Shown: positions 11,001 through 19,986 of the stretch, one piece after another | Numbering within the stretch: the first letter of the stretch is position 1 | Layout: every line of letters starts with the position of its first letter | Source of the DNA: Kluyveromyces lactis | Taxonomy: Eukaryota; Ascomycota; Saccharomycetes; Saccharomycetales; Saccharomycetaceae | Reading direction: 5' to 3' | Assembly: GCF_000002515.2 (NCBI RefSeq) | Contig: NC_006042.1 | Location: forward strand, 2,046,001 to 2,110,000 | Length of the DNA: 64,000 nt | Translations under genes and position numbers: made by a program | Notes under the pieces: model-generated | Seen by the model: only the letters and a program-made list of their open reading frames with translations | What the model was told of the DNA's origin: nothing | The model's database searches: none

Positions 11001-14000
11001 ACTTCATTTGGGATTTTGAGATCATTATCATACGAATACTGGATCATTTCTAAGAAAAGAGGTACATCATATTTTTTCTGTTTCAAGTAGGCCAAATAAA
11101 TCATTTGGAATTTTTCAATACTTTGATTCAATTGAAGTATATCAATATTAAATGAATTTTCATTGATAAGTTTTAGAACAGTTGTTAACATTGATTTTAA
11201 CTCAAATAAGATATCTGAGTTCTCCAGTATCCAACTCTCTTCATTCGAAGTGTGGTAAACATATACCAAATCAATTGAGTTTGCAAAAAAGCTTACTACG
11301 CGAACAGGGTTCTCTGGGATTTTTTCGACGTAGAATTTCAAGAATTCCCTTAGCTGCGGTTCGAAAGCCTTTCTCAAAACAGGAGCTTCTTTCTTTTGTA
11401 TTATAGAACACATAAGAAGTACTAATTGTCTTGATCTCATATTAGTTTTGAAGTAGGTCAGTACCTGCACGTGGAACCTATTGAGGTACTTTGCTAAAGG
11501 TACACGGAACGGAGAGTCTAGTTGTAACCTTAACTTACGTTCCAGAGAAATAAGCTTAAAGACTAACTCATTCAAAAAGATTCCCGCTTGAGGAGGAAGT
11601 AAGTGAAAAATGTTGAAAATACTGCAGATGATCTTAGTCGGCGTTTGCTGAGTGATTTCCTTTCCGAAAAGAGTATCCAAAACCTCGATTTGGCACCATG
11701 CATCTAAGTGATCGGATAACTTTTTACCGATTTCCACTTTGAAGTACGCGATAAGGAGCTCCAAGAGTTTTGCTAGTGCCTCCAACCCGGGTACGGTTAG
11801 TTTCTGATGGTCAGATAGATTCATCAACATTGGTTTCAACCCATTTTGCAATAGCTCCTTAGGTAATTTAGAATTTTCTGCTAAAACTATTTTCAGCCCC
11901 TCATACGTCGCTTCAATAATCTCTGGAGAAGGTTTTAACATGGTTTTGAAGAATACGGCTAGTACCTTTATTCTTATAGATCCATTCTGCGCGTTAGCGA
12001 ATTCTGGGTTCAATAAGGCTTGTGCAAGTAACCTGATACACACAACTCTTAACTTGATTAACTGTTGGGATGTTTGGTATTCGGTAATTCGTTGGGTGCT
12101 GGCTAGTGATATGTCGTCGGCATCCACTAAGGCAATTGATTCGTGTAAAAGACGGAATAGCTCCTCATCGAATTTCAAAAAAGAGTTTTGAAGACGTAAA
12201 CAATATATCACGGCGTCTACATTACCAATTTGCATCGAAAACGGTAATGCTCTCAAGGGTTTAGCAAAGATTGGGGAAAGTAGAAAGTTTTTGGCATGGT
12301 TCATTAAAGTAACCACCGGGATTTTGGTCAGCGTAGATATCTTTCCCAAACATTCCTGGCAAACATTCCTTACTATCTCAGTCGGATTGCTTAATTCGCA
12401 GACAATATCAGTTAAGGAATTCTGCAAATGTTTATCACCCAAGTTTTCTTCTTTGACATCTGCACATGTAACCTCAATTACTTCATATAGCAAAGCTTTT
12501 GCATCCTCTGTGATGAAAAGAGGGGCTTCAGCATGAGTGTCCTTTAACACAAACAATAATCCTGAAGTTAGACCGTATTGAAAGTTCTTCACATAATGTA
12601 CTGGTAGCTGCAGCCCTTGCAACAATGTTTGTATACCAATCATACCCGCACGCTTTTCGTAGTAGGTTTCAGAGTAGCACTGATGAATAAAGGTTCTCAT
12701 GAGGGTAGTAATGAAAGAGTGCTCCAGGTAGAGCGTATCCCCATATATCACTTTCCCTATATCATGAACCTTTTTTATCGCTTCTATAGCTAATGCTCTG
12801 GAATCTTCAAGGTATGAGCACAACCCATTCCTAATTGCTTTTAGAAGGATATCACAGCTGATGCTTACATCTGGTTGTTTCACATCAACGCTAAAGACAT
12901 GTGGTTGTCTCCTTTTCTCTGAAAGAGCTTCGTTCACTTGCAAAAGAGAGAAATGAGTGACAATTTTATTAACTAGGACAGTTACATCTTCCTGCAGTTC
13001 TTTTATAGAGGCAGCATAAAACATGCATTCCAATAACCTTAATAATAGCTCTTCCAAGTTGTTAAATTTTCCTGGATCAACAACCTTTTCATCATTAAAT
13101 TGGATATTGTCTTCAAGTTCTTCGGAATTAAGTAGCTTAACACCTTTCTGGAGACATTCTGTCAAATTCTTAGGAATAGGCCCGACGGATCCCAAAAGCA
13201 GCATCAAAACAGTGCTTAAGTACTTGTAAGCACTTTTTCGATAGAAAAGATTGACTCTATAATCTTTTAAGATATCCGAAGCAGAATTAACTCCAGGAGT
13301 AATCGACAATGGTACTTCTGAGTTAAAGCCGTATATGTTGAACCAAGCATCAACCTCAATGTTAAGTTCAGTTTCGGTTTTCAGGTCTTTGGGTGTCTCA
13401 ATAAAGCGGCGGTTTCTTCCACCCAACTTGCCCAAAATACGCACAGTCGTATGACTTATTTGGTGATTGAATGGTTGCGGTTTCAATAAATCGAACAAAG
13501 CTTTCATAACATCACCGACAACTGGTTCCAAAATCGGGTCTAGATACTCTGGAGTTAGATTGTCGATACATAACTCCAAAGTCCTTAATCCTTGAGTTAT
13601 CAATTCTGGAAATCCAACCAAGGCATACACTAATGGCTTCATTAGATAATTCAAATATGGTGCCAATACACTAAGCCTCACAGGCACAGTGAGACAGAGC
13701 TCCACATACAAATCGCGTTCGTGAGGGCGACAAGCTGTCTGGATCATCTTATTGAGGGACTGTAGAAGAGTTTGAAGTATTGGTTTTATTGAACGATACA
13801 AGTTTTCAAATCTGCCGCCACCAATACTTCTGAACAATGTTCTTATCAAATAGAAATACACCAAAGGCTCTTCAGCCTCTGTCGAATACTTCAAAGAATC
13901 TAAAATCAAATTATTCAAGTGAGGTAACAAGACCGCCTCATTGGTAATAGGGAAGAGATTGACAGACATGAATGATAGCTTGAATAGTCTGATGAGTATA

Positions 14001-16327
14001 TTTGATTTGTTACTGTCCACATTCCCTAGTTCTGGAAGTTTGGAATTCAAGAACTTTAGAAGAATACCGGTGAAATTGGGAGATGTGATTTCACTTGTCA
14101 AGAATGATTGAGCAACATGCAACAAAGCTGAATCGCGTAGTAAAGATTCGTAGATAAAGACGATTTCACTCTCAACGATTTCATTGAAGACAGGACTGTC
14201 GATTTGCATGAAAATAATAGCGAAATAATCCATCAACTCTCGACCATCTTTAGTTGCTGACACAGGTAAGCTAGGTGTAGTTATATCGAAGTGTGCTTTT
14301 ACTGTGGATGGATCAATGCCCTCTGGATTAGAAGAAAATAGATGTAGACCAGCTATACATTCATGGAACAAATTCTTCAACACGATCACCTCTTCGTAGG
14401 AAAATACTCTTGATAATGCAGACCACATTTTCGGATTCATTGTAGTATATTCATCTGGGGGTGGGTTAAAAACCTTCAAGTCATGAATAATGGTTTTCAG
14501 AAATGAAAGAAGAGTACGATATAAGTAAAATGCGTCCTTAAGAGGATCATTTGACGTCGCTTGGAAGAGAATTATTGGAGCATGATTTTGTATATCATTG
14601 AAGTCCAATATCTCAACTGAGTTTTCTTTGAACGATATATCCGAATTTTTATCTTGATTCTTTACAGTCAGTGATGTGTTATTATCACTATGCACCGAAC
14701 TGTTACCTTTCTCTGATATATCAGGTTCTTCGCTCATAGTAATATCACCATCGACGTCGGCATTGGTATCAACAGTAACTGATGACGGTAACAATTCGTC
14801 TGTTGATTTCAAGATGTTAACCATATATTCATCAACATCGTGCCTGTCTTTCGCAAGTTGATCTTGGATCTCCTTAGATTTCTTATTTTTACTCTGTTCG
14901 TAGACATTATGTTGTTTTAATATCTTCTTATGCTGTGAATTTAATAGCTTGAATCTTGAAGTATAAGCCTCTATAATCGTCATTAGTAGCTTTTTGGCCT
15001 TAGGAACTTCATATGCGTCTTTCTTACCTAAAGTTAAAATCCGTTCTATTAAATTCAATAGTAGCTTAGCACTCATAATTTGCACAGTCAAAGCCAAAGA
15101 CTCATCCAAAAGAAAACTGGTGTACATTTTAACAGTTTTTTCTATGTCAGCCATTGCCAAATCTGACCGAATATTATGAATGAAATCTGCAAGGGTACTG
15201 TACGCTAATGGTCTCAAGGTTTCATATGAAGTGAATCCATCACCAATCAAGACTTTTTGGTCAAACATCAAATTGATCTTGGGTAGAAACAATTTCTTAT
15301 AACTTGTAGAGAGAATATGTCTCGTAGCATGTAATAATTCTTTACGTGCAGATGATAATTCACTTGGGCAGTCCTGTAATAATCTCATCACCAAATCTGG
15401 GACTTTCTTGACGTGTAGTTTCAAAATATCTGTAGCATAACCGCGAATAAACACATACGCTAAGAAAGAAGTTGCCTTGATTTGAGCTAGGACATAATCA
15501 CAGAATGCAGAGCGGTTTTTGATTTCTGACGACATCCCAATAAGTTTTTCACCTTTAGCTTCTAGTTCTTCTCTGGATTTTTGCTGTTGTTTCACTTCCA
15601 AAGTGAGTAAGTCAATGACGAGTGGTAAAAAAGTCGGTAAGTCTACTAAAATCAAATGTTTATATGATGAAAATAAGGTCACCATTGTAATTGGGCATTC
15701 AGACAAAGTCTTGAATGATTCTGTAGCTTTTTCCAAATGTTTCTTGGACGGTGCAGACAAGTTTTCGAAAGCATCCTCCTCATTATTAGAGTTCGAAAAA
15801 TCTTGTGAATCTGCAGTTGATGAGCTGGTTTCTTCTTCACCAAGGAAAGTAGATGCCACCAAGTTCGGTACGTTTTCATATATTCCAACGATAATTTTAA
15901 TGAACGTATTCACTTCACTTTCTAATGGCTGCTTATAGCATTTGAACAACGAAGTGAGGATCTTCATACACAAGACACCATTTTCATCGTTTTCTAAGGT
16001 TAATATTTTTAACAGGCATTGCAGCACTTCCATGGCCATAGGTTCCATTTTATCGTTAAGTGGACATCTATTCAAAAGTTCTAGACATGTATTTCTCAAC
16101 TTGTGTTCAGGAGATGAGGCATTCATTGAGATTTGATCATCATTCAACTGTGATAAAATGAGCGGCAACAACTTCTTCAAAAACTCATCGTATTCGACTG
16201 AAGAAGTTACAACATCCAAAACATCGTAAAGTTCTGATATAATGGCATGTCTTTCAGCAACATCTTCAGTATCCCTGATTCTTTCGACAAAAGTGTCCAT
16301 TCTCTCATGAGTATCAGTTGATTCCAT
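5033..16327 (-). CDS. TRA1: Tra1, PIKK-family pseudokinase of SAGA and NuA4
   Basis: An uninterrupted 3764-residue ORF, close to the roughly 3744 residues of S. cerevisiae Tra1 and the largest gene in the window. Tra1 is the shared activator-binding subunit of the SAGA and NuA4 histone acetyltransferases in the nucleus. The first ~2600 residues are helical HEAT/TPR-like repeats. A FAT region follows at about 2650-3200, and a PI3-kinase-like region at about 3400-3740 around LTIRGHDGSLHSF. The C-terminus ends FMAWL, as a FATC tail. The expected catalytic-loop DRH and DFG motifs of an active PIKK are not seen, consistent with the known pseudokinase state of Tra1. An acidic, disordered insert occurs near residues 510-570. 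Adjacency to SFB3 and PAL1 a few kb away mirrors S. cerevisiae YHR097-YHR099. Confidence 0.98.
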   Translation of the reverse strand: MESTDTHERMDTFVERIRDTEDVAERHAIISELYDVLDVVTSSVEYDEFLKKLLPLILSQLNDDQISMNASSPEHKLRNTCLELLNRCPLNDKMEPMAMEVLQCLLKILTLENDENGVLCMKILTSLFKCYKQPLESEVNTFIKIIVGIYENVPNLVASTFLGEEETSSSTADSQDFSNSNNEEDAFENLSAPSKKHLEKATESFKTLSECPITMVTLFSSYKHLILVDLPTFLPLVIDLLTLEVKQQQKSREELEAKGEKLIGMSSEIKNRSAFCDYVLAQIKATSFLAYVFIRGYATDILKLHVKKVPDLVMRLLQDCPSELSSARKELLHATRHILSTSYKKLFLPKINLMFDQKVLIGDGFTSYETLRPLAYSTLADFIHNIRSDLAMADIEKTVKMYTSFLLDESLALTVQIMSAKLLLNLIERILTLGKKDAYEVPKAKKLLMTIIEAYTSRFKLLNSQHKKILKQHNVYEQSKNKKSKEIQDQLAKDRHDVDEYMVNILKSTDELLPSSVTVDTNADVDGDITMSEEPDISEKGNSSVHSDNNTSLTVKNQDKNSDISFKENSVEILDFNDIQNHAPIILFQATSNDPLKDAFYLYRTLLSFLKTIIHDLKVFNPPPDEYTTMNPKMWSALSRVFSYEEVIVLKNLFHECIAGLHLFSSNPEGIDPSTVKAHFDITTPSLPVSATKDGRELMDYFAIIFMQIDSPVFNEIVESEIVFIYESLLRDSALLHVAQSFLTSEITSPNFTGILLKFLNSKLPELGNVDSNKSNILIRLFKLSFMSVNLFPITNEAVLLPHLNNLILDSLKYSTEAEEPLVYFYLIRTLFRSIGGGRFENLYRSIKPILQTLLQSLNKMIQTACRPHERDLYVELCLTVPVRLSVLAPYLNYLMKPLVYALVGFPELITQGLRTLELCIDNLTPEYLDPILEPVVGDVMKALFDLLKPQPFNHQISHTTVRILGKLGGRNRRFIETPKDLKTETELNIEVDAWFNIYGFNSEVPLSITPGVNSASDILKDYRVNLFYRKSAYKYLSTVLMLLLGSVGPIPKNLTECLQKGVKLLNSEELEDNIQFNDEKVVDPGKFNNLEELLLRLLECMFYAASIKELQEDVTVLVNKIVTHFSLLQVNEALSEKRRQPHVFSVDVKQPDVSISCDILLKAIRNGLCSYLEDSRALAIEAIKKVHDIGKVIYGDTLYLEHSFITTLMRTFIHQCYSETYYEKRAGMIGIQTLLQGLQLPVHYVKNFQYGLTSGLLFVLKDTHAEAPLFITEDAKALLYEVIEVTCADVKEENLGDKHLQNSLTDIVCELSNPTEIVRNVCQECLGKISTLTKIPVVTLMNHAKNFLLSPIFAKPLRALPFSMQIGNVDAVIYCLRLQNSFLKFDEELFRLLHESIALVDADDISLASTQRITEYQTSQQLIKLRVVCIRLLAQALLNPEFANAQNGSIRIKVLAVFFKTMLKPSPEIIEATYEGLKIVLAENSKLPKELLQNGLKPMLMNLSDHQKLTVPGLEALAKLLELLIAYFKVEIGKKLSDHLDAWCQIEVLDTLFGKEITQQTPTKIICSIFNIFHLLPPQAGIFLNELVFKLISLERKLRLQLDSPFRVPLAKYLNRFHVQVLTYFKTNMRSRQLVLLMCSIIQKKEAPVLRKAFEPQLREFLKFYVEKIPENPVRVVSFFANSIDLVYVYHTSNEESWILENSDILFELKSMLTTVLKLINENSFNIDILQLNQSIEKFQMIYLAYLKQKKYDVPLFLEMIQYSYDNDLKIPNEVNSFIFDDIISCVDVQLKRKYILECLQFSLREERSLKARNFVIKRVVNSIMIHESTTKNSVDELISPDNEIFAFLNQHIWNPKSSSVVLNTVIGKLDSIRFELLQLTSILLKYAPTLLEPVKRDLIKFAWKFIKLEDIQLKQAAYVTTSLFISKFDLPVNIVTQVFVAILRVHQIEARFMVKESLDLLAPVVADRSKGSEEPTTWVNWVRRVILESNFQQNTILYQFLISQKDIFFPYKDMFIPNIISYIGRLTLLTNPSTENQTLTIDLCDLVMYWEKQTFSAQSKDDPDVNMDGSEGIVTSSSTSLSQREAFAAFLIRFICVSNHRACETPLGSKALSVLTELLSIGYLPEAVVKLSYFEKFLIQQDLESANLLYYCMNALDVLDIIFRTKDPKWIINNLKTIQTLLDKCLHANHHDLQEALQKVLSTVLTAVKDDDVPFESEEDTDSKVFVNLVSSIISENLNGTTSVAAGVILCWTLFVNIPSQIDVLLPLLMKTFNKLCKDHLTISQPKDATAVEDARITTKLLKKVFYILSFKVSTLGDSRRPFLSTVALLIDRSMDQNFLQKIVLIAKNWVFTNEIFPTVKEKAAILTKMLAFEIRGEPHLSKQFYEIILQLFENKKYNNSEITVRMEQPFLVGTRISDIKLRSKLMNILNGSLDNDIKERLYYVVRDQNWEFVADYMWLSQACQLLFGACVMEHRIKLTEHFPLSPLSAIERNIIVEDEDKVITNSALESLIREHQSFIDKINSIKCCDIINPLVDIFYQSPEAVRATWVNVFPVAYKSIPRNEKYGFVRSLVALLSKDYHTKQASIHVNVISTMLESVSKIESLELPPHLVRYLGITFNAWYQSIDLLEQIQETSNIDNSKILDTNEDALLELYSSIQEDDMFYGLWRRKAKYTESSIALSYEQIGLWDKAQQMYEAAQVKARGGFLPYSESEYELWEDNWILCASKLQHWDILTELAKHEGFTDLLLECGWRVAEWNADREALEHSVKSVMDVPTPRRQIFETFLALQQFGETKKGDQEVRRLCDEGIQLSLKKWHSLPKRYTPAHKALLHSFQQYMEFLEATQIYANLASTTVQNLDTKAQEIKRVLQAWRDRLPNIWDDITIWDDLVTWRQHVFNVINSAYLPLVPALQQANSNSNINTHAYRGYHEIAWVINRFAHVARRHNMPDVCISQLARIYTLPNIEIQEAFLKLREQAKCHYQNMNELTTGLDVISNTNLVYFGTVQKAEFFTLKGMFLSKLRAHDEANQAFATAVQIDLNLAKAWAQWGFFNDRRLSEEPKNISFASNAMSCYLQAAGLYKNSKTRKLLSRILWLLGRDDSSNSLAYAFDSFRGEIPVWYWITFIPQLLTALSHKEAFLVRKILIRIAKSYPQALHFQLRTTKEDFAVIQRQSLALARTQGEPAETENQENSKHPSPDNSRTTSQNKSQDQDMYPNNRQPWEYLEELNGILKTAYPLLALSLESLVDQINQKFKTNPDEDLFRLINVLLIDGTYNYNRLPYPREKPPLPSSTEANLIRFSENLLPPNIRVKFNADFIESKPDFEVYIKRLRFWRNRLENKLDRAPKVESMEAICPNLSNFHHQKFEDIKVPGQYLLNKDNNTHFVKIGRFMPEVDFTRGTHTSHRRLTIRGHDGSLHSFAVQYPAVRHSRREERMFQLYRLLNERLRKNVQTRRRDIQFTVPIAVPLSPQVRVMSDSASFRTLHQIYDEFCAKKNMDRDAIQDFITEQLNVAHDKVLPPPDITAVKVEIFSSIHSLFIPSTLLKDYYSKLFSEFEDFWLFRKQFASQYAAFVFMTFMLSINNRSPHKIFVDEKSGNVHTLEMLPSRYSYERVNQYAKQFETNLPNSAPVFHNNEPVPFRMTPNIQKLIGDSAMEGVFSVGLFVIARALLEPDHELNTYLSLFIRDEVISWYSSMNRSIVEDPHLYAIVLTNVDLIIRKVAQFGHMSSSPSVATQYVLDAISAAVSPRNLAKCDQSFMAWL

Positions 16328-18309
16328 TGCTTATAAGTTACAATCGTTGCAGCTCAGCTATATTGAATAAAGAATCAAATTGCAGACCGCGTCTTCCTTT
16401 GAAATTAATGAATTAGGGAGGATGCAAGTTGAAATAAAAGAACAAAAATGCGAAGCTAGCTGATAGAACCTGTTGTCTAGTGATAAGGCGCTATAATTGC
16501 TTTGGTGGTTGAAGTTCGTGTATTCGTTTGAAATCAATACTACGCTTTTGTTGGTTGAGAGTACAGATTTCAATGTCATATCGAAATTTGAAAACAATTG
16601 GTACCAAGAAAAACAATTTGAAAAACCTCTGTAGACCTTGAAAAGTTTTGTATCACGTGATGACATTCCTATTTAGGAAGTGATCACGTGCATGATCCGA
16701 ATAACTTACCCGGCTATTAATTTTTCATTGAAAATTACGTATTTGTTTTATTCTTTGCCATCATCAACAGAAAAATACGCACGAAATGTGAACGTTACTC
16801 TAGCAGATAAGCGGACAGCCAATGTGCATAATTTTTTGAGTGTCGAAAGATAGAACAATGGCGAAGGGTAAGTAGCGCTCACGATAACTCGTGTTTTTCA
16901 CGGACAACATCTTATTAAAACAAGTACAACATAATCGTCGATTAAATTCAAGGCGGCTAACTTAAACGAATATCGTTTTTACTTACCAACTCGAAAAATG
17001 AGGCAATACCCCCCCTTTAGCTATTACTGGAACCATTAACTGCTTCTATTGATTGGACTGTGTGACGTAATCTGTGTGCATAAATTCACAGTTCACAAAG
17101 ATCTACATACGGTTCTCAAAAAAGGGTTCATTCGGCCAGCACCGTACAGCTCTAATTAAGATTCGACAATTTTGTAGCGCTTCCCTGATAACCAGGTGAT
17201 AGATTGTTTTACATTGTACCTTACAAATTCCTTCAAGAATTTAACTCTATCCTTGAAAAGGCGCTGAAAGTAGCTCTACTACGTTGTTTTGTTCTTCTTC
17301 ATCTCCATTTCGAAAGCCTGTAAAACCAGAAGTACGCCTTGCATTCATGTTTTTTCAACCAAGGCTCAGAGTGTGGCGTGAAATTCACAGATCATCATGT
17401 AGAAAAAATATCCTTTTCCATCACTTTTTGCATCACATTTGGTAAAGAATCCCGTACCAAATGGATCACGTATTTGAAAAAAAGAACCGGAAAAAAACTG
17501 GTGTCAAGAATCTGTATGACGATAAGTAGACAGGCAAAAGCTTTGCCAGTTATTAGGCAAAAGAAGTTAAGGAATCACGACCTTGATCCGCATTATCAGT
17601 GGCATAAAGACCAGGCGTATCAGAACCCTTCAAGGGAAAGAAAATAATCAAAGCCGTTAATGAAGGCAGAAAGAGAGAGAGTTTTCCTTTGACAACTTAA
17701 AAACCTGTGTTTCCTTAGGCTAATAATAATCAGTGTATACCAAGTGAAACGTGAATGCTGACGGGTTCTACCAGATAGGAACGACGTTGTGCCCCATAAT
17801 AATCTCCATACTGTACTGGTTTTCCTTCTGTTGCCTAACGGTATTTCTTTTTCATCGTGTGGTAATGAAAAATACGTGTAGATACATACTTTGAATGCAG
17901 TTCTGATTTTAGAGTTCTTTTTTTTTTCCTGTTTCTGGTATACAAACAAAATATACACAGTGTATTAAAGAAAACTGAAAATGTATAAAATGACAGAGTT
18001 GTCACACCGGATTAGAAGCAATTTGGATTTGAAGCTACAAACGAAAATAAGCAGAGCCTCGGGTGTGCAGCATATATCAACAGATACCGTGTATCCTCAG
18101 GCGCAACACCTACCATTTCGTGTGTGTTAAAAAGGTGTTTATCCTTTTATATCTGTGCTTTTTCTTTACTCTGTTGGTCTAATTCTTTCCTTTTGGATTA
18201 CACACCATAAAAGCATAGAGGAAGCGCGGTTTGTTCAACAATACGTTCGCTATATTCTGGTTATTTTTCTTTGATCTGGATAATTGATATATACAACGGA
18301 CCTGCACAA
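16328..18309. other. 2-kb spacer between TRA1 and YPS7 with no recognised gene
   Basis: This is the longest uncoded stretch in the window. It contains the TRA1 promoter with twin CACGTG boxes and an AT-rich, T-run-rich YPS7 promoter. The longest frame (17339-17647, 102 codons) begins at TTG rather than ATG and shows no family motif. A mini-exon-like string, ATGGCGAAGG followed by GTAAGT, occurs at 16858-16873, but I could not find a branch site and second exon for it. I saw no tRNA or spliceosomal-RNA signature. A non-coding RNA cannot be excluded by eye. Confidence 0.5.
16654..16690. promoter_or_regulatory. Two CACGTG boxes 31 bp apart upstream of TRA1
   Basis: ATCACGTGA at 16653-16660 and GATCACGTGC covering 16685-16690 each hold the CACGTG core. 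Their start-to-start spacing of 31 bp is about three helical turns, so they would face the same side of the DNA. The RTCACGTG form is preferred by Cbf1. They lie about 330-360 bp upstream of the TRA1 start. Confidence 0.55.
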
Positions 18310-19986
18310 ATGGAAAATTATCTGGTAAGTCTGGCACTGGTTTTTCTAGTTCACTTTGCCCTCGCTGCAGATGCTGATACACCCAGTGTTGTTGTTGGAA
18401 GTGACTATAGTGGATTATACTATGTGAATTCCACCTTTGGAACACCTGGCCAAGAGCAGAGGCTTCGGATCGACTTGTCGCAGCCATACATATGGTTAGT
18501 GTCCGGTGAAATTTATCCTCAGTGCAACAAATTAGGTAGCGGATGTCTAAATGGATCACTTTATTATCCATTACAAAGTACTACTAGTAACTTAGTCGAC
18601 GATGATTATATTAGGCTGCAGTTTTTAGATTTGATATCGATAAATGGTACTAAATATAGAGACAACATGAATTTCACCCAACTGTCAACACTAAAAAATG
18701 GAACCAGCCTTAATGACAGTAATGTGTTATGGAACGAAACTCAGGGATGGTTGACCATTAATAGTACCTCATTCATACTTGCTAATGAGACTGGATCCTT
18801 AGTTCACGGTGCTTTGGGTTTATCTGGGCCTATCAGTGTTCCTGCCAGTGATTCGGTATCCTCTTTGAACTTTGATGATTCTTATTATTTTTTGACACAT
18901 CTGAAAAATGCAGGTGTAATTGAAACTTCTTCATATTCATTATGGGTTAATAACGCCTCCAATCATAGTGTAGATGGTCAGATTAATAGAGCAAATGCCG
19001 GAACGCTGTTGCTAGGATCCGTTGATCCGAAATATTACGATGGTGATTTGATTTCCTTTGGCTCAATCCCATTCAAAGATGAATCATCAGGTTACCTCTC
19101 TACTGGCTATCCTATTGTCCCTATGTCTAGGGTCAGCATTGCCAACAGCGAACAAGAGGCCGTCAACTTAACAGACAGCAGTTTCTTGCAACCGGTTTTC
19201 ATTCATTCAAGATACTTGTACAGTTATTTACCATTGAGTTTGATCATTCAGGTCTCTATTCAAACGAATGCTGTTTACGTGGAATCATTGGATCGTTGGT
19301 TAGTTGCTTGCGATATTGGAGACATGGGGTCAAATCTGATATTCGAGTTTGGTAATCTGAATATCAGTGTTCCGACCGTAGATTTCTTAGGGGCAACCTA
19401 TAATATGTATTCTAATTCCAGTCTACGCTTCACCAATGGTAAAGAAGCCTGCTATTTGAAGATGTATCCTAACTATGCTACCTCATTCAGTGTCTTGGGT
19501 CAATCTTTCATCAAGAACGCTTATATTGTCCATGATGTTGATAATAGTAACATTGCCTTAGCGCAGGCCGCCTCCGATGAAGCCGTTGAAAAGGCTGCTA
19601 ACAATTCACCCGCGAAGAAGATAGAATCGAGTACAATCCCATATGCATTACCAAATAATTTCACTTACGACCTGGCTATGTCAAATTCCCTAGCAACTAT
19701 CTCATCCGTGCTACTGAATAGATTCACAGCAACCATAGCGTCAGACGGTGAAATTTTCACAGGAAGGTCATTCTATGACACTTCAAGAACAACAAGTTCC
19801 AGTGAGCACACTTCCTTTATAGGACCACCAGGATCAACAACAAAGAAAAACTCTGGAACGCCGTCAGCTGCAGCTGCCAGAATACAAAATCATTTCTCAT
19901 CACTAACATCTCCAGACAAAAACATCTGGGGAGTTTCATTAGCATTGGTCATTTGTGGCCTCTTTGGTTTGGCTTTGACCTTGTAA
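18310..19986 (+). CDS. YPS7: Yapsin-like GPI-anchored aspartyl-protease homologue (Yps7)
   Basis: The ATG at 18310 gives a 558-residue protein starting with a clear signal peptide (MENYLVSLALVFLVHFALA). The fold is pepsin-like: a mature N-terminus with YYVNSTFGTPGQEQRLRIDL, many N-glycosylation sequons, and a late hydrophobic tail (GVSLALVICGLFGLALTL) typical of GPI attachment at the cell surface. The usual first motif DTGS is replaced by Asp55-Leu-Ser-Gln, and the second (DSGT) is not recognisable; CDIGDMGS stands near its place. This suggests a non-catalytic or highly atypical member. The YPS7 name rests on this divergence and on gene order: in S. cerevisiae YPS7 (YDR349C) is next to PAL1 (YDR348C) and MRP1 (YDR347W), both nearby here. 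Longer upstream reading starts at TTG and is not used. Confidence 0.85.
   Translation: MENYLVSLALVFLVHFALAADADTPSVVVGSDYSGLYYVNSTFGTPGQEQRLRIDLSQPYIWLVSGEIYPQCNKLGSGCLNGSLYYPLQSTTSNLVDDDYIRLQFLDLISINGTKYRDNMNFTQLSTLKNGTSLNDSNVLWNETQGWLTINSTSFILANETGSLVHGALGLSGPISVPASDSVSSLNFDDSYYFLTHLKNAGVIETSSYSLWVNNASNHSVDGQINRANAGTLLLGSVDPKYYDGDLISFGSIPFKDESSGYLSTGYPIVPMSRVSIANSEQEAVNLTDSSFLQPVFIHSRYLYSYLPLSLIIQVSIQTNAVYVESLDRWLVACDIGDMGSNLIFEFGNLNISVPTVDFLGATYNMYSNSSLRFTNGKEACYLKMYPNYATSFSVLGQSFIKNAYIVHDVDNSNIALAQAASDEAVEKAANNSPAKKIESSTIPYALPNNFTYDLAMSNSLATISSVLLNRFTATIASDGEIFTGRSFYDTSRTTSSSEHTSFIGPPGSTTKKNSGTPSAAAARIQNHFSSLTSPDKNIWGVSLALVICGLFGLALTL

Noticed and set aside
15519-15938. 139-codon frame antisense to TRA1 (and many others in 5-16 kb)
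   Set aside because: All lie inside the intact TRA1 coding sequence and have shadow composition.
16654-16702. CACGTG followed by CCGAA as a possible centromere (CDEI/CDEIII)
   Set aside because: There is no 80-160 bp AT-rich CDEII between them and no extended CDEIII; the same holds for the CACGTG/CCGAA pair near 28174-28217.
17339-17647. 102-codon frame in the TRA1-YPS7 gap
   Set aside because: Opens at TTG, not ATG, and reads as unstructured basic sequence with no motif. I also tried it as a second exon for the 16858 mini-exon and found no branch site or in-phase acceptor.
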